A DNA stretch of 64,000 bases, taken from Verrucomicrobiales bacterium. Lineage in GTDB: Bacteria > Verrucomicrobiota > Verrucomicrobiia > Limisphaerales > J093. The position numbers and the translations under genes are program-made. Below, piece after piece: positions 1 to 9,147 of the stretch. The DNA is taken from the NCBI GenBank assembly GCA_015075445.1, contig JABTUJ010000024.1, forward strand, positions 78,178 through 142,177, read 5' to 3'. The notes under the pieces were generated by a model, which was not told the origin of the DNA, made no database searches, and saw only the letters and a program-made list of their open reading frames with translations. Position 1 is the first letter of the stretch. Each line of letters starts with the position of its first letter.

Positions 1-97
1 TGTTCTGCTCGATGAGGCGGTCAATCCCGACCTGTCCGCAACTTTCTTCCGGAAGAAGCCGGAAGGGCTCCCTTTCCTCTGGCTCAGTCAAGTTATC

Positions 98-739
98 ATG
101 CCTGCCAAGGCTACTGAATGCCGGCTCAAACTGCGCCAGTTGCTTAGCATGGAGCCCCTTCACCCTGCGCGATCCGCTCACGTAACCGACCAGACATCCT
201 TTGTCCAAATCGCTCACGCCGATGATGGCTTTATCGCCCAGACTGGGCGGGGTGATATCAATATCAATCAGAAGAAAATCATTCGGCCCCAGATCATTCA
301 TGAACCGGGTGACGTATCGGAGGAAGCTGTCCACGCCATCCAAGAACTCATTCGCCAGCTCGCCGAGACTGATGAACAGGCCGGCAAGACAGCTTCCTAC
401 GGTGAATATCACCAGCGGCTAAAACGCCGCTATAAGGTAGCGTCATATCGGAAGCTAACCGTGGCTCAAGGGGAGGACGCGATCGGATGGCTGCGCGAAG
501 AACTCGGGCGCAAGCTGCCGAGTCTTCGGCGTTCAAACCATGACGAATGGCGTAAGCGGGTTTATCGGGCGATTTGGGCTTGCGCACGGGAGATGGGATG
601 GGAGGAGGGGCGGGTTCACGGGTTTGCCAATGCGGAATTGGGGCTAAAGCAGCCGATCTCATCACTGAAGGAGCTTGGCGAACAGAAGCTCGAACTGCTT
701 CGTGACAAGCTCCGTAATTTGGCGCGCCGTAACCGCTAA
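98..739 (+). CDS. Phage-type hypothetical protein, possibly ORF6C-like
   Basis: A 213-residue protein if the ATG at 98 is used. The same frame is open upstream to base 2, so the gene may begin before the window. Residues about 50-140 (ININQKK ... YGEYHQRLKRRYKVASY ... AIGWLREELG) resemble the C-terminal part of phage antirepressor-like proteins (ORF6C type), where a conserved lysine/tyrosine-rich stretch precedes a short helix. The tail (ISSLKELGEQKLELLRDKL) is helical. It lies 5 bp from the end of a decayed integrase on the other strand, which fits a phage or integrative-element remnant. The family call is from memory of the motif and is tentative. No catalytic motif is visible. Confidence 0.45.
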   Translation: MPAKATECRLKLRQLLSMEPLHPARSAHVTDQTSFVQIAHADDGFIAQTGRGDININQKKIIRPQIIHEPGDVSEEAVHAIQELIRQLAETDEQAGKTASYGEYHQRLKRRYKVASYRKLTVAQGEDAIGWLREELGRKLPSLRRSNHDEWRKRVYRAIWACAREMGWEEGRVHGFANAELGLKQPISSLKELGEQKLELLRDKLRNLARRNR

Positions 740-744
740 GGCGC

Positions 745-2328
745 TCAGATGCGCTCCAGCAGTCCGAGTAACCGTGTGCGGTCGCTCTTGCACGTTTTTG
801 GAGTCATCGCATCGAGTACTTGGCGCATCTCCTCCTTCACCGAAGTTCGATTCCCGCCGTCCGCCAGCATCTTGGGCATCGCCTTGAAGATGGCCGCCCG
901 GAAGTCCTCCCGGCCGGGCCGGAAGTAGTGCTTCATGACGACCTCGACCGTCCGGTGGCCGGTGACGCGCTGAACCAGTTCGAGCGGCACTCCCGCGGCG
1001 AGGGCCAGGGTGATCCAGGTCACGCGGAAGGAGTGGAAATCCCGGACCGACGCCCGGCGCTTGCCGTTCTCGCGCTCGGCTTGAAGCCTGTCGGTCTTCA
1101 GCGCCCGGCGGTTACCGCGCACGATCTGGCATCCGGTTTCGCGTTCCAGTTCGCTCAGGTAGCCCGACACCGAGCCACGGCTGGAGCCCGTCGCTGCCAT
1201 AACCTGGTCGAGCGTCTGGCCGTCCATGTACGCGGTGAACACCGCCCGCATGTTCTCCGCCTTCGAGGTGGCGCCGAGGCGGTCGATGTAGGCGAAGCCC
1301 TTGGCCCGGACCGTCTCGGCTGTCTCGACCGGCAGAGCGTGCGATTCCGGGGCGGTATCGAGTGCCCTGGCCAAAACCTGCTTCACTCGCCAGGTAATGC
1401 CGTCCGGGTTGTTGCGGTACATCTCGGCCGCTGCCGGGAAGCAGTAGCCCTTGCCGCCGGTCGCCGCCCGCGCCCGTTCCAGTTCCTCCCGCAGCATGGG
1501 AAACACAGGGATGTCCACCGTTTCGCCCGTCTTGGCGGTCTTCACCGTGATGAAGCCGGCGGCCAGGTCCACGTCATCCCACTTCAGGAGGCAGCAGTCG
1601 CCCCGGCGCATCGCGGTGCACATGCCCGTCACGATCACGGGGCGGATGAAGTCATCCCCAGCGCAGGCTTCGGTGATGGCCTTGAGTTCCTCGACCGTGA
1701 ACGGCTCCCGGTTGACGGTCTCGGTCGCTCGGGTCACGAGCCCGTGGAAGGGGTTCATGCCGTCGGTCAGGTGCGGGTGGAGGTGCTTGAACGTCGCCCG
1801 CAGCAGTTTCAGGGCATCGTTCCACGTCTTGGGCGACACCCCGCGCTCCGCCTCCGCGTCCATGAACGCCCTGGCCGTCTCGGGCTTGATGGCCACGAAC
1901 TCCTCGACGCCGCGCTGGCGGTCGGCGGCGAACGCGGCGAACCGTTCCAGGGTGAGGCGACATTGCTTGGCGTAGGCGGCCCCCGGCGGCTTCCGGCGCG
2001 GGATGGCGTCCAGTGCCAGGCCAAGTCAGCGAGCTTAGGGAACGTCACTTGGCCAGTCTTGATCTCAGCGAGCTTAGGTCAGCGCCTTCGCCCGTCCAGT
2101 CTTCCTGCATCTCAGCGGAACCGCTTGTCATACGCGCATTGCCCGGCCACGGGAGCGTTCAAACTCATCATCCCCGAGCATGGTGCGCTTCCGGTGGACG
2201 TTCCCGGTGATCGGGACGCCGAGATTGATGACCGTCTTCTGCCCGTTGACCATGAAGACCGCGTACCACCACTTGCTGTTCTTGCGGATTTCGAGTGCCA
2301 TAAAGTAATGCTGTTCAATCGCTTGCAA
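745..2328 (-). pseudogene. Decayed tyrosine recombinase (phage integrase)
   Basis: Three frames joined together give one integrase. The 5' piece (2328-2128) encodes an arm-binding N-terminus, with KWWYAVFMVNGQK followed by DEFERSRGRA. The linker around 2127-2030 carries two in-frame stops in the frame that continues the homology (AYDKRFR, then PKLAEIKTGQ). The 3' piece is open from a stop near 2027 down to 745. It holds the core-binding helices (YAKQCRLTLERFAAF) and the catalytic domain with MRRGD, KTAKTGE, HSFR, GHRT and HYF, that is R, K, HxxR, H and Y. All catalytic residues survive, but at least two stops and a frame change separate the arm-binding domain from the rest. A short GTG-initiated product from 1896 would lack most of the DNA-binding region. 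The adjacent tRNA fragment is its probable attachment site. Confidence 0.8.
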
Positions 2329-2433
2329 CCGTCGGCATTACTCTACAGCGGCTCTGGCAAGACTTCCAAACATTTGCCAAACAAAACCGCAAAACGCTTC
2401 GTAAGTAGCTGACTATCAGTTGTGCAGCTTTAG

Positions 2434-2479
2434 ACTTATAACCTGAAGGTCGTAGGTTCAAATCCTACCCCCGCAACCA
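2434..2479 (+). other. tRNA 3' fragment, likely att site of the integrative element
   Basis: The stretch reads as an anticodon loop (CTTATAA), variable region, T arm (GTAGG TTCAAAT CCTAC) and acceptor 3' strand ending CCGCAACCA. The bases before the loop (TTAGA) cannot pair with the CCTGA after it, and no 5' acceptor strand or D arm is found upstream. It is therefore a 3' portion only, as left when an integrase uses a tRNA gene as its target. It lies about 100 bp upstream of the integrase start. The full tRNA (Ile or Met type by similarity) would be at the other end of the original element, outside this window. Confidence 0.7.
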
Positions 2480-2741
2480 ACCCTCCTTGATCATCAAGGA
2501 CTTATCCCGCTGGCCTTCAGGAGCTTTCCCGCCGACTTGGCACGATTCTTGAATTCCTGCAATGCCGTGAAAAGGTTTGAAAAGCTCTGAAAAGCTCTGA
2601 AAAGGAACCAAACAATTGCCAAACAATTTGCCGCCCGGAGAGGGTCGGACGAGGGCGGGTTCAGGGCGGTGACGTCTTCATCCACCGGCCCGAGCCAGTT
2701 CCCGAGCATTGTCTGGGAGCCTTCAACTCGAACAGCATCGC

Positions 2742-3242
2742 TTATGGAATCACCACGGGTACAAGGTCGAGATCAAAGTGGATCCGTGATGGAATCCGGG
2801 CGCCGAGGGGGTGTGGATGTTCCTGTTCAGCGGCACGCATCCGCGCCGCGTAGGTGGGGTCTTCATAGCCGGCAGCAGCCCCGGCAAGCCTGTCGGCAAA
2901 CGTGGTCTTCTGTTTGCGGCCATTCGCGAACCGCTTTGTCTGCACGTATTGCCCCGGACGGATTGGATTCGCTCGAATCTCAGTGTAGCCGTCACCGAAA
3001 AAGGTACCGTCCTTATTACCCCATATCGTAATCGTTAACGGTGAATCTCCCACGTACTCACCGTTCACTTCGATCTTTGATAGGGGTTCACTCGTCTCGA
3101 TCTTGACCTGGAAGGGAACTGTTCCCTTAGGGACACGCGGGTCCCGCTGAGTGTCGGTTGCACAGCCCGAAAAGAGCAGCAGGACCATTAGGGGATAGCT
3201 CGCCTTAGTAACGGACGAGAAGTGAGCAGGCATGATCTTCAT
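2742..3242 (-). CDS. PEGA-like domain lipoprotein
   Basis: A 166-residue secreted protein. The N-terminus is a signal peptide with a lipobox (LLLFSGC, Cys27), so it should be lipid-anchored after signal peptidase II cleavage. Residues about 42-70 (PFQVKIETSEPLSKIEVNGEYVG followed by SPLTI) match the PEGA pattern: a short beta-sandwich repeat with a G-x-x-x-G-x-(S/T)-P-L turn, known from surface and S-layer-like proteins. The ATG at 3242 gives the signal peptide directly. It stands alone, with the tRNA fragment region on one side and a phage gene fragment on the other. Its cargo or partner is unknown. Confidence 0.6.
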   Translation of the reverse strand: MKIMPAHFSSVTKASYPLMVLLLFSGCATDTQRDPRVPKGTVPFQVKIETSEPLSKIEVNGEYVGDSPLTITIWGNKDGTFFGDGYTEIRANPIRPGQYVQTKRFANGRKQKTTFADRLAGAAAGYEDPTYAARMRAAEQEHPHPLGARIPSRIHFDLDLVPVVIP

Positions 3243-3333
3243 CGTTTACGTTCGCATCAGCAGATGCAGAACAATGGCTTTCGTCCGGTGAGCCGACAAG
3301 CCTGAATATGAGGTTCGCCGCCCGATGCCTCGC

Positions 3334-3446
3334 ACACGTCCCCGCCGGGGTGTTGTTTTTGCTGTGCCCAGTGGTGACGTTCAAGATCAGGTAACCCGTC
3401 GGGATCGCGCCCGACGACGCGTCCGACGCAACCGCCGCCGGGAAGG
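3334..3446 (-). pseudogene. Fragment of phage tail-fibre gene
   Basis: About 37 codons read FPAAVASDASSGAIPTGY then LILNVTTGH. This matches the IRPAAVTADPSSGTIPPGY / LILNVTTGH segment of the larger tail-fibre pseudogene at 5462-6575, and the fragment at 47283-47378. The flanking bases (3243-3333 and 3447-3545) hold nothing I recognise. It is too short to be a gene and is best read as debris of the same phage family. Confidence 0.6.
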
Positions 3447-3545
3447 AGCGTCGCGAGGAGGAAGGCGAGCCAAACTGGCTCCCAGCCTCGAGTGGAGCAG
3501 CGGGGCGGCGGATCGCCTCGACCGGGTGGTTGGGCGACAGTCTCT

Positions 3546-4340
3546 TCATTCTGGTGTTCCAGCTTCCCACGCCTCCCCGAGTGCTTCGAGTAACGCGATG
3601 CGATTCCGCGCGTCCTCCACCGTACTTATCATAAATGCCCGCGATCCTGCATGGTTTAGCGATGCACCTATATGAACGCACGTGGTTCGGTCAATGATCA
3701 CGAACCGGTCATGAAAGTCCGCGGACTTCCGCAACTCCACCACGATGTCAGGATACTGGGAGTGGAAGACTTCAGCCTCAGCCTTTAGCGCCGCATGGTT
3801 ATTGCGACATAGGAGGCGTATGTTGAGTGGTCGAGGCCCCGAGGACCTGAGAAGACCAAAGACGGTGTGGTCGCAGTACGGGTCCACCACAAGTATGTCT
3901 TGCGCAGCCCTCGCCATGAAATCGCGGACAGTAACGAATGCATCCCAGCGGGAATCACGAGGAAAGAACATTTCCCGGATAGGTGGATCGACCGCTACTA
4001 AAGTGTCGTCCAGAAAGGCCCAGCCAATCTTACGCAATGCCGCCATGATCGGCTCTCGGAGGTTGGGCCGTATCAAGACGAAGCCACCCAGGGCGGCATT
4101 GGCCGCGGCTAATCGACCTTCAGGAGACAGTTGATCGTACGCCGCGAGCACTCGGGGCCGCAGGGCCCGAATCCGGGTACTGTGGGAGTAGTCAGAGCCG
4201 GCTGTGAGCGCCATGTCGAACATCAGGCCGGCACGTGCAAAGACCTCGATGAACTGATCAGCATTGTTCGTCTCCGACGCCGAGCTGACGACAACGCGAA
4301 ACGGATCAAGCTCCGCTGAGATGTTCTGGTTCATAATCAC
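3546..4340 (-). CDS. Phospholipase D-like (PLD-like) domain protein
   Basis: A 264-residue cytoplasmic protein with no signal peptide. The C-terminal half looks like a single PLD-like unit: a strand with ILVVDPYCDHTVF (about residues 149-161), then FHDRFVIIDRTTCVHIGASL and AGSRAFMI. In canonical PLD enzymes the motif is HxK(x4)D. Here H-D-R-F-V-I-I-D keeps the His and Asp but has Arg in place of Lys, a variant found in uncharacterised PLD-like proteins of accessory regions. The N-terminal 140 residues are helical and unknown to me. The GTG at 4340 overlaps the stop of the upstream gene by 4 bp (GTGA); an ATG at 4334 is also possible. Activity, whether nuclease or lipase or none, cannot be told from the sequence. 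Confidence 0.6.
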   Translation of the reverse strand: MIMNQNISAELDPFRVVVSSASETNNADQFIEVFARAGLMFDMALTAGSDYSHSTRIRALRPRVLAAYDQLSPEGRLAAANAALGGFVLIRPNLREPIMAALRKIGWAFLDDTLVAVDPPIREMFFPRDSRWDAFVTVRDFMARAAQDILVVDPYCDHTVFGLLRSSGPRPLNIRLLCRNNHAALKAEAEVFHSQYPDIVVELRKSADFHDRFVIIDRTTCVHIGASLNHAGSRAFMISTVEDARNRIALLEALGEAWEAGTPE

Positions 4341-4831
4341 TCAGCCGTCATGAGAACCTTCTGCCCCTTCTCGGTCAGCACCAACTTGGTCTTGCCTGAA
4401 ACCTTCGCGAGAACGCCGCAAAAATAGCCCTTCTCGCCATCGTACAGTCCAACGGAAGCCTTCGGCGAGTAAAAGAGTCGCTTGCCTTTGCGCGAGTAAA
4501 AGTTCGTCACACCGTCCTCATTCACGACGTAGTATCCAGTGTGATAGAACCTCCCATCTTTCTCGACAAGTATCGAGCGAGTACCATTTATGGTATTGTC
4601 GTACTTTGTGGGAGAGTTGTCGTACTTGGTGCTGGAATTGCTATACTTACTTGGCGAGTTTTCATACTTGGAAATTGAATTGGCGTAATTTGATGGCGAC
4701 AACTCGTACTTTTGAGGCGAGAGCGAATAGGGAAGATCGTCTTCGTCGATGTGTACAACTACTAAGTCAGCACAAAGGTGGCAGGAAAGGCATGCCAGCA
4801 GGATCGTTATGGGCATGAACGTGTGTTTCAT
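4337..4831 (-). CDS. Secreted protein with SPxKYxN heptad repeats
   Basis: A 164-residue protein from the ATG at 4831 (MKHTFMPITILLACLSCHLCA), which gives a clear signal peptide; a longer frame starting at 4873 adds only unlikely residues. Mature residues about 30-80 are tandem seven-residue units of the form S-P-S-K-Y-x-N (SPSNYANS, SKYENSP, SKYSNSS, TKYDNSP, TKYDNTI). The C-terminal part (FYHTGYYVVNEDGVTNFYS, then YSPKASVGLYDGEKGYFCG) has short G/Y-rich strands. Proteins with such units occur in scattered bacteria and have no known function that I can name. The stop overlaps the start of the PLD-like gene, so the two are translationally coupled. Base composition is lower in GC than in its neighbours, suggesting transfer. 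Confidence 0.6.
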   Translation of the reverse strand: MKHTFMPITILLACLSCHLCADLVVVHIDEDDLPYSLSPQKYELSPSNYANSISKYENSPSKYSNSSTKYDNSPTKYDNTINGTRSILVEKDGRFYHTGYYVVNEDGVTNFYSRKGKRLFYSPKASVGLYDGEKGYFCGVLAKVSGKTKLVLTEKGQKVLMTAE

Positions 4832-5461
4832 ATCAGGTGGAGTGGTTGTGCCGTTTGATTCCGACTTGCCCAACGATAGAGCTCACCGACCGACGCTGGA
4901 ACAGAGCGCCGGCTGAAAGCCAAGGCGTCCAAAGCATCCGGCGGGGTCGTCAGCCCCGCGCGCAGCGGCGGTTCGGTGCAGCGACTGGTTGCTTGGCGCC
5001 GGCAAGGGGACGCCACCGGGGTCCTCCTACGAGCAGCGCGGTCAGGATCAACGGATGCTGACTGCCGCAGCGCGGTCGTCCGTCCGCTGGAAGCAAGCTT
5101 CAGCGGCGGCGCGCCGCGCTGCGGCGAATGGTACTCACAGCCGGTGATCGTGGCCAGTTTGCCCTTTGTAACTACCATTAGCAGCGTTGTATCGGTGTCC
5201 AAGCAACGTTGATTATGCGACTGGCGGTTCGTATATTGAAACTGCGGGGGAGGTGTTCGATGACGTGCTGTAACCACCCTGTTGCGAGCCGCCTAGGCGG
5301 CTTGACCAGAGGCGCTGCGGGCCGAGCGTCATGCCGAGACTATAAGCATCTCTCGCGCCGTTTCGCAAGGTATTTGGTTCGCCCCTACTGCTCCCCGCGT
5401 GCTTTCCGTCTCCCCCTCGGCGCCGCCGTCACCCCGTTCCGGAGCCGGGCGGCGAGAAGGC
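4832..5461. other. Intergenic region without a supported gene
   Basis: Short frames on both strands here lack recognisable domains or credible starts. A perfect 14-bp palindrome, GCCGCCTAGGCGGC, lies at 5289-5302. The rest looks like decayed accessory DNA between the secreted-repeat gene and the tail-fibre pseudogene. Confidence 0.5.
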
Positions 5462-6575
5462 TCAGGCATACTGCCCTCCCGTGGCGGTAGTTCCGGCCGA
5501 GTTGCCGGGGAAGAGGTTGACCCCAGCGCCGGCGGTCTGGATGACGGCATTGGTCACGATGTCATACCGCTTCCCCGTGGCCGAGCCGCTGAACGTGCTC
5601 GTGTTGAACATCATCAGCGAGCATTCCGACGCCGCGGCAAAGGCCCAGGAGAAGGCTGGGATCCCGCTGACCGTGATCATCTTGTTGCGGCAATCAAAGA
5701 CCCCCTGGCCCCAGCACATCACGTAAGGCCGTGTAAGCGGCGATGGTGTAGTTGCCGATCACCCGGACGATCCCGCACCGGGAGACCGCGATCTGCGGTT
5801 GGCTCGAGGCCAAAGTGCCGAACACCACGCTGTCGAGGTCGATGACCCCATTGAGTTCGCTCGTCACCAGCGCGTAGCCTGGGGCGTTGCCTTCCAGCCT
5901 CAGGTGGCGAGGGTTGGGAACATCCCCGGCCCCGCCAAGACCGTTGGGTTGCCGCTGGTCCCCGCACGATGACGGCGGATGGGTTGCCCGAGTTGCCTTG
6001 GACGGTGATCCTGCCGGACCCGACCAGGATGCGACCCACGAGCGGCTGCTCCACGTCCCGTCGGCGACCTGTACGGTGACGTTGTCAGATGACAGTGTCG
6101 AGGGCCGCGGCCGCATCAGGGCCTTCTGGATCGTGGGGAAGGGAGCCCTAAGCGGAGGGCCGTCGTTGCTGTCGCTGCCGGTGGTGGCAACGTAGTGCGA
6201 TGCGGTCGCGGTCAAGGCCCGCGGCCTCGCCGGTTCAGGGAGGTCCTTCAGGTCCCTGCGGTCGCGGGTCCCTCTGGGCCTGTTGCGCCTGGGGGACCTT
6301 CAGGCCCCGTTACGGTCGTCCAAGCGTACCCGCCGGCATGGTGCTTCAAGTGCCCGGTGGTGACGTTCAGGATCAGGTAACCGGGTGGGATCGTGCCGCT
6401 CGACGGGTCCGCCGTGACGGCCGCCGGCCGAATCTGAAGCCACGTTCCCGGCGTCCCCGCCCCGGTACAGCGCCACTCGCCGCCCAGGGCATCCCGCCAG
6501 AACTCATTCAGGACCCGGGCGCCGGACTGATCTTCCCCCCCTCGGAGCGGCAGTCCCTGACGCTCTCCTCCAGCG
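5462..6575 (-). pseudogene. Phage tail-fibre-like protein (beta-helix), frameshifted
   Basis: Read from 6575 downward, successive frames give one protein. A head follows the pattern EWRCTGAGTPGTWLQIRPA, then IPPGYLILNVTTGH, then a short collagen-like GPEGPPGATGPEGP stretch. Next comes a DUF1565-like right-handed beta-helix (SDSNDGPP, FPTIQKAL, NVTVQVADGTW, then GSGRITVQGNSGNPSAVIV in another frame). The C-terminal part ends with ITVSGIPAFSWAFAAA, SATGKRYDIVTNAVI and AGAGVNLFPGNSAG. At least three frame changes separate these pieces. The domain order is familiar from tail proteins of prophages. The 5' end is cut off where the IS1634-type element begins at about 6576. Confidence 0.75.
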
Positions 6576-6579
6576 TAAG

Positions 6580-8301
6580 TCATTGCTTTGGCCGGCCCTT
6601 ACGCGGGTTTCGCAACCGGCGAACGTTGGGTTTCAGTAGAGACAACACCGGCGCGGGCAGTTTGGGCAACACCCCCAACACCTCGCTCTGCGCCGCCGCA
6701 TAGCGCGCGGGCAGCCGCCACAAGCCCAGACCCGCTTCGCCCAAGCGCACCAAGCGCACCCCCTTGAGCCGGTCCACCGCGTCCGGCACCGTCAACCCCA
6801 GCGGCGCCACCCGACGATCCAACTCCCGCGCCAGCTTCAACGCCAGCAGGCTCACCAACGCATGTCCCCGGGTCCGATCAGCCTTGCGCAAGAACACCGG
6901 CCGGATCTTGAGCAAGCCCGTCTTCAAGGTCCGAAAATCCCGCTCCACCGCCGTCAAGCTCACGTACCGATCATGCACCTGCTGCGTCGTCGCCGCCGCC
7001 ACCGGCACGTCACTCTCCACCACGTAACAGCCGTCCAACTGCGCGGCCGACGCACGGGCCTCCGCCTCCTCCCGCCACACCAGTTGCCGCCCCTCCAGCA
7101 CCACGCTCACCCACCCGCCCAGCCGATACTTGGCCAGCAGCTTCTGCGCCTGGCGCAACGAACTGCCCGGCTGGCAGCGCACCTTCTGCTCCACCGCTTG
7201 GTTGCGTTTGGCCATCCACGCCTGCACCCGCTGCCACTGGTCCGCCCGGCGTGCTTCTTCCCGCGCCTGCGTCTGCGGGTTGCGCCGCAGCACATACCGT
7301 TTGCCCTCGACTTCCACTTCGGCGGGCTGCTCGTCAAACAACCCCATCTGGAGCTTGCCCGCCTTGAGCAACGCCCGCACCTGCGGCTCGGTCAGCGCGG
7401 TCACATACCGGAACTTCGCCTCCCCCAGCGCCTGCTTGCCCAGCGCCTTGATCATCCCCCGATCCCCCACCAGCGCCACCTCCTCCGCCCCGAAGCGCAC
7501 CTTGAGCTTCTGCACCGCGTCCAGAAACGTCGGCGGATCATTCGTGTTGCCCGGATACAGTTGGATCGAGAGGGGCTCCCCCTGCCCATCGGTCAGCAGC
7601 CCGGCGACCATCTGCTTCTTGCCCTTCTTCCCGTCCCGGTTGTACCCGAACGCCGCCAGCTCGTTGTGGTCGCCCTCGAAGTACACGCTGGTCACGTCGT
7701 AGAGAAACACGGCTCCCGCTCCCTTCCCGCAGGGCGGCGGATGGAGCGCGCTCTCGATCTGGCTTTGGTGCTCGCCCAGGTACTCCAGCGCCCCGTAGAG
7801 GTCGTCCTCGTCAAAACGCCCCACCGCCAGCACCTCCTCCAGGGCGTGGTCCTCGCTGGCGCGCACCGCCGCCAGGCGGCTTTCGGCCAGCAGCAGCCGG
7901 GCGTAGACCAGGTAGAGGGCCAGCCGTTGCGGGCGGGTGGCCTCGCCCACCGCGGCGACGATCCCCAGTTCGCGCGCCAGGCCATGCAGCCCGGCGAAGA
8001 CCCCGTAGCACGGACCCATTTCCACCGCCGTCGAGCCCGACTCCCCGACTCCGCGCGGCCCCTTGGCGGCGGCGGCATTGGGTTCCGATCCCTGGCAGAA
8101 GCGCTCGATCATCTCCAGCAGCGGGACCGGCAGGTGGGAGAGGTTGGCGAGGGTCTCGTGGACGACCACCGAGGGGGGCGGTGCGCTGTCCGCGCGGGGC
8201 CGACCCACCGGGCGTTTGGCCGGGACCCGTTTGCCCTGGACCAGGAGGACCGACTCGTAGGTCTTGCCGCCGCGGCGGGAGCGGTTGCGTTTGATGAACA
8301 T
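6580..8301 (-). CDS. IS1634-family (IS4-like DDE) transposase
   Basis: 573 residues from the ATG at 8301 (MFIKRNRSRRGGKTYESV); the frame extends upstream to 8403, but those residues look non-coding. The N-terminus is the usual IS1634-type start. The catalytic core shows the first Asp in FLYDVTSVYFEG, the conserved FGYNRDGKKGKKQMV segment, the second Asp in VALVGDRGMI, and a late helix, GHALVSLLALKLARELDRR. Length matches the family (about 550-600) and the frame is intact. The element lies in a phage tail module on the same strand, between the small gene ending at 8444 and the tail-fibre gene that resumes at 6575. I could not define terminal inverted repeats by eye; the ends are near 6576 and 8440. 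Confidence 0.85.
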   Translation of the reverse strand: MFIKRNRSRRGGKTYESVLLVQGKRVPAKRPVGRPRADSAPPPSVVVHETLANLSHLPVPLLEMIERFCQGSEPNAAAAKGPRGVGESGSTAVEMGPCYGVFAGLHGLARELGIVAAVGEATRPQRLALYLVYARLLLAESRLAAVRASEDHALEEVLAVGRFDEDDLYGALEYLGEHQSQIESALHPPPCGKGAGAVFLYDVTSVYFEGDHNELAAFGYNRDGKKGKKQMVAGLLTDGQGEPLSIQLYPGNTNDPPTFLDAVQKLKVRFGAEEVALVGDRGMIKALGKQALGEAKFRYVTALTEPQVRALLKAGKLQMGLFDEQPAEVEVEGKRYVLRRNPQTQAREEARRADQWQRVQAWMAKRNQAVEQKVRCQPGSSLRQAQKLLAKYRLGGWVSVVLEGRQLVWREEAEARASAAQLDGCYVVESDVPVAAATTQQVHDRYVSLTAVERDFRTLKTGLLKIRPVFLRKADRTRGHALVSLLALKLARELDRRVAPLGLTVPDAVDRLKGVRLVRLGEAGLGLWRLPARYAAAQSEVLGVLPKLPAPVLSLLKPNVRRLRNPRKGRPKQ

Positions 8302-8443
8302 ACCCGAACCGGGACCAGGGTGCCCGGAGCCGGGGGGCGAGTGCAAGAATAATCGTCCACATTTAGAGACAACAGCAAAATGCCGGAATATCCCTGGAAT
8401 CATTGATGGATCAGCGAGAAAACTCAGTCAGGATGGAGGAACC

Positions 8444-8611
8444 TCAGCCGGAGGTCGGCGGACCGATGATCGTCGTCGGGGTGCCGTTCTGGTAGGTGGC
8501 CACGCGCTTGGCGATCTCCTCGGCGAGGACGGTGAAGTTGTCAGCGGTCAACTCACGGAACAGGGCCGCGTTGCTGACGTCATTCAATCGGCTGGGAGTC
8601 AAGGTGCTCAT
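8444..8611 (-). CDS. Small phage tail-module protein (55 aa)
   Basis: Starts MSTLTPSRLNDVSNAALFRE and ends TTIIGPPTSG. Its ATG overlaps the TGA of the preceding tail gene (ATGA at 8608-8611), the translational coupling typical of phage structural operons. No domain is recognised. It precedes the point where the IS1634-type element separates this module from the tail-fibre gene. Confidence 0.5.
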   Translation of the reverse strand: MSTLTPSRLNDVSNAALFRELTADNFTVLAEEIAKRVATYQNGTPTTIIGPPTSG

Positions 8612-9144
8612 GTCTTCGAGACGGTGACGGAGTCGTAATCCAGGCTGCGGTGCCCGCCCAGGGCGAGGTAGGCCCGGACGGTGAAGTCGGTTTCGGCGCC
8701 TAGCGCGGCGACCAGGGCGGCGTTGGTCAGGGTGTAGGGACCGGCCCGGTTCACGTAGAGCGTCCCCTTCAGGACCGCGCCCGCCCACAGCTCGAGGACC
8801 GCCTGGTCCGCGCGGCATTCGAGGTCCACTTCGGGCTCGGCCTCGTCCCGGCCCTCGCTGGTCAGGTCCCAGTCCAGGACCACGTCCTGGCCGCTGGCGT
8901 AGGTTGGGGCCACGCCGTCCCCGTTGGCCGTCAGGTTGGCCGGACCGAGGGGCCGGAGCGCCCGCAGCAGGATGGGATGGGTGATCTTCGCCACGTCCGC
9001 CAGGCCCACCTCGAGGTGGAGCATCCGGGGCTGGACCTTCAGGCCCACCGCCAGCGCCCACTTCGGCGCGTCCCACTCGAATACTGGCTGATCCCCGAGC
9101 TGGACGCACCAGCACTCCGCCCCGAGGGCATGGGTCCGCCGCAC
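8608..9144 (-). pseudogene. Phage tail protein, 3' part only
   Basis: About 178 codons remain. Recognisable pieces include WDAPKWALAVGLKVQPRML, RALRPLGPANLTANGDG and DVVLDWDLTSEGRDEAEPEV, followed by a fibronectin-like beta-sandwich ending HRSLDYDSVTVSKT. The pattern of 'V-V-L-x-W ... conserved acidic strand ... T-L-T' resembles the C-terminal region of tail-tip/TIM-barrel-like proteins of gene transfer agents and siphophages. Coding sense stops at about 9145, where a transposase remnant on the plus strand begins, so the 5' part has been lost. The stop is coupled to the next small gene. Confidence 0.6.
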
Positions 9145-9147
9145 GGT

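Noticed and set aside
2421..2479. A complete tRNA gene
   Set aside because: The bases before the anticodon loop cannot form the anticodon stem, and there is no 5' acceptor strand or D arm. Only the 3' part is present.
2494..2709. A 71-codon minus-strand frame after the tRNA fragment
   Set aside because: No domain and no ribosome-binding site. The region has short direct repeats (GAAAAGCTCT), which fits non-coding att-flanking DNA better.
4828..5277. A 149-codon minus-strand frame
   Set aside because: No domain, overlaps the start of the secreted-repeat gene, and is Arg/Ser/Pro-rich as expected of non-coding high-GC sequence.
6636..8377. TAGAGACAACA present near both ends of the IS1634-type element
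   Set aside because: The copies are in direct orientation. The left one lies inside the transposase C-terminal coding region, so they are not terminal inverted repeats; probably chance.
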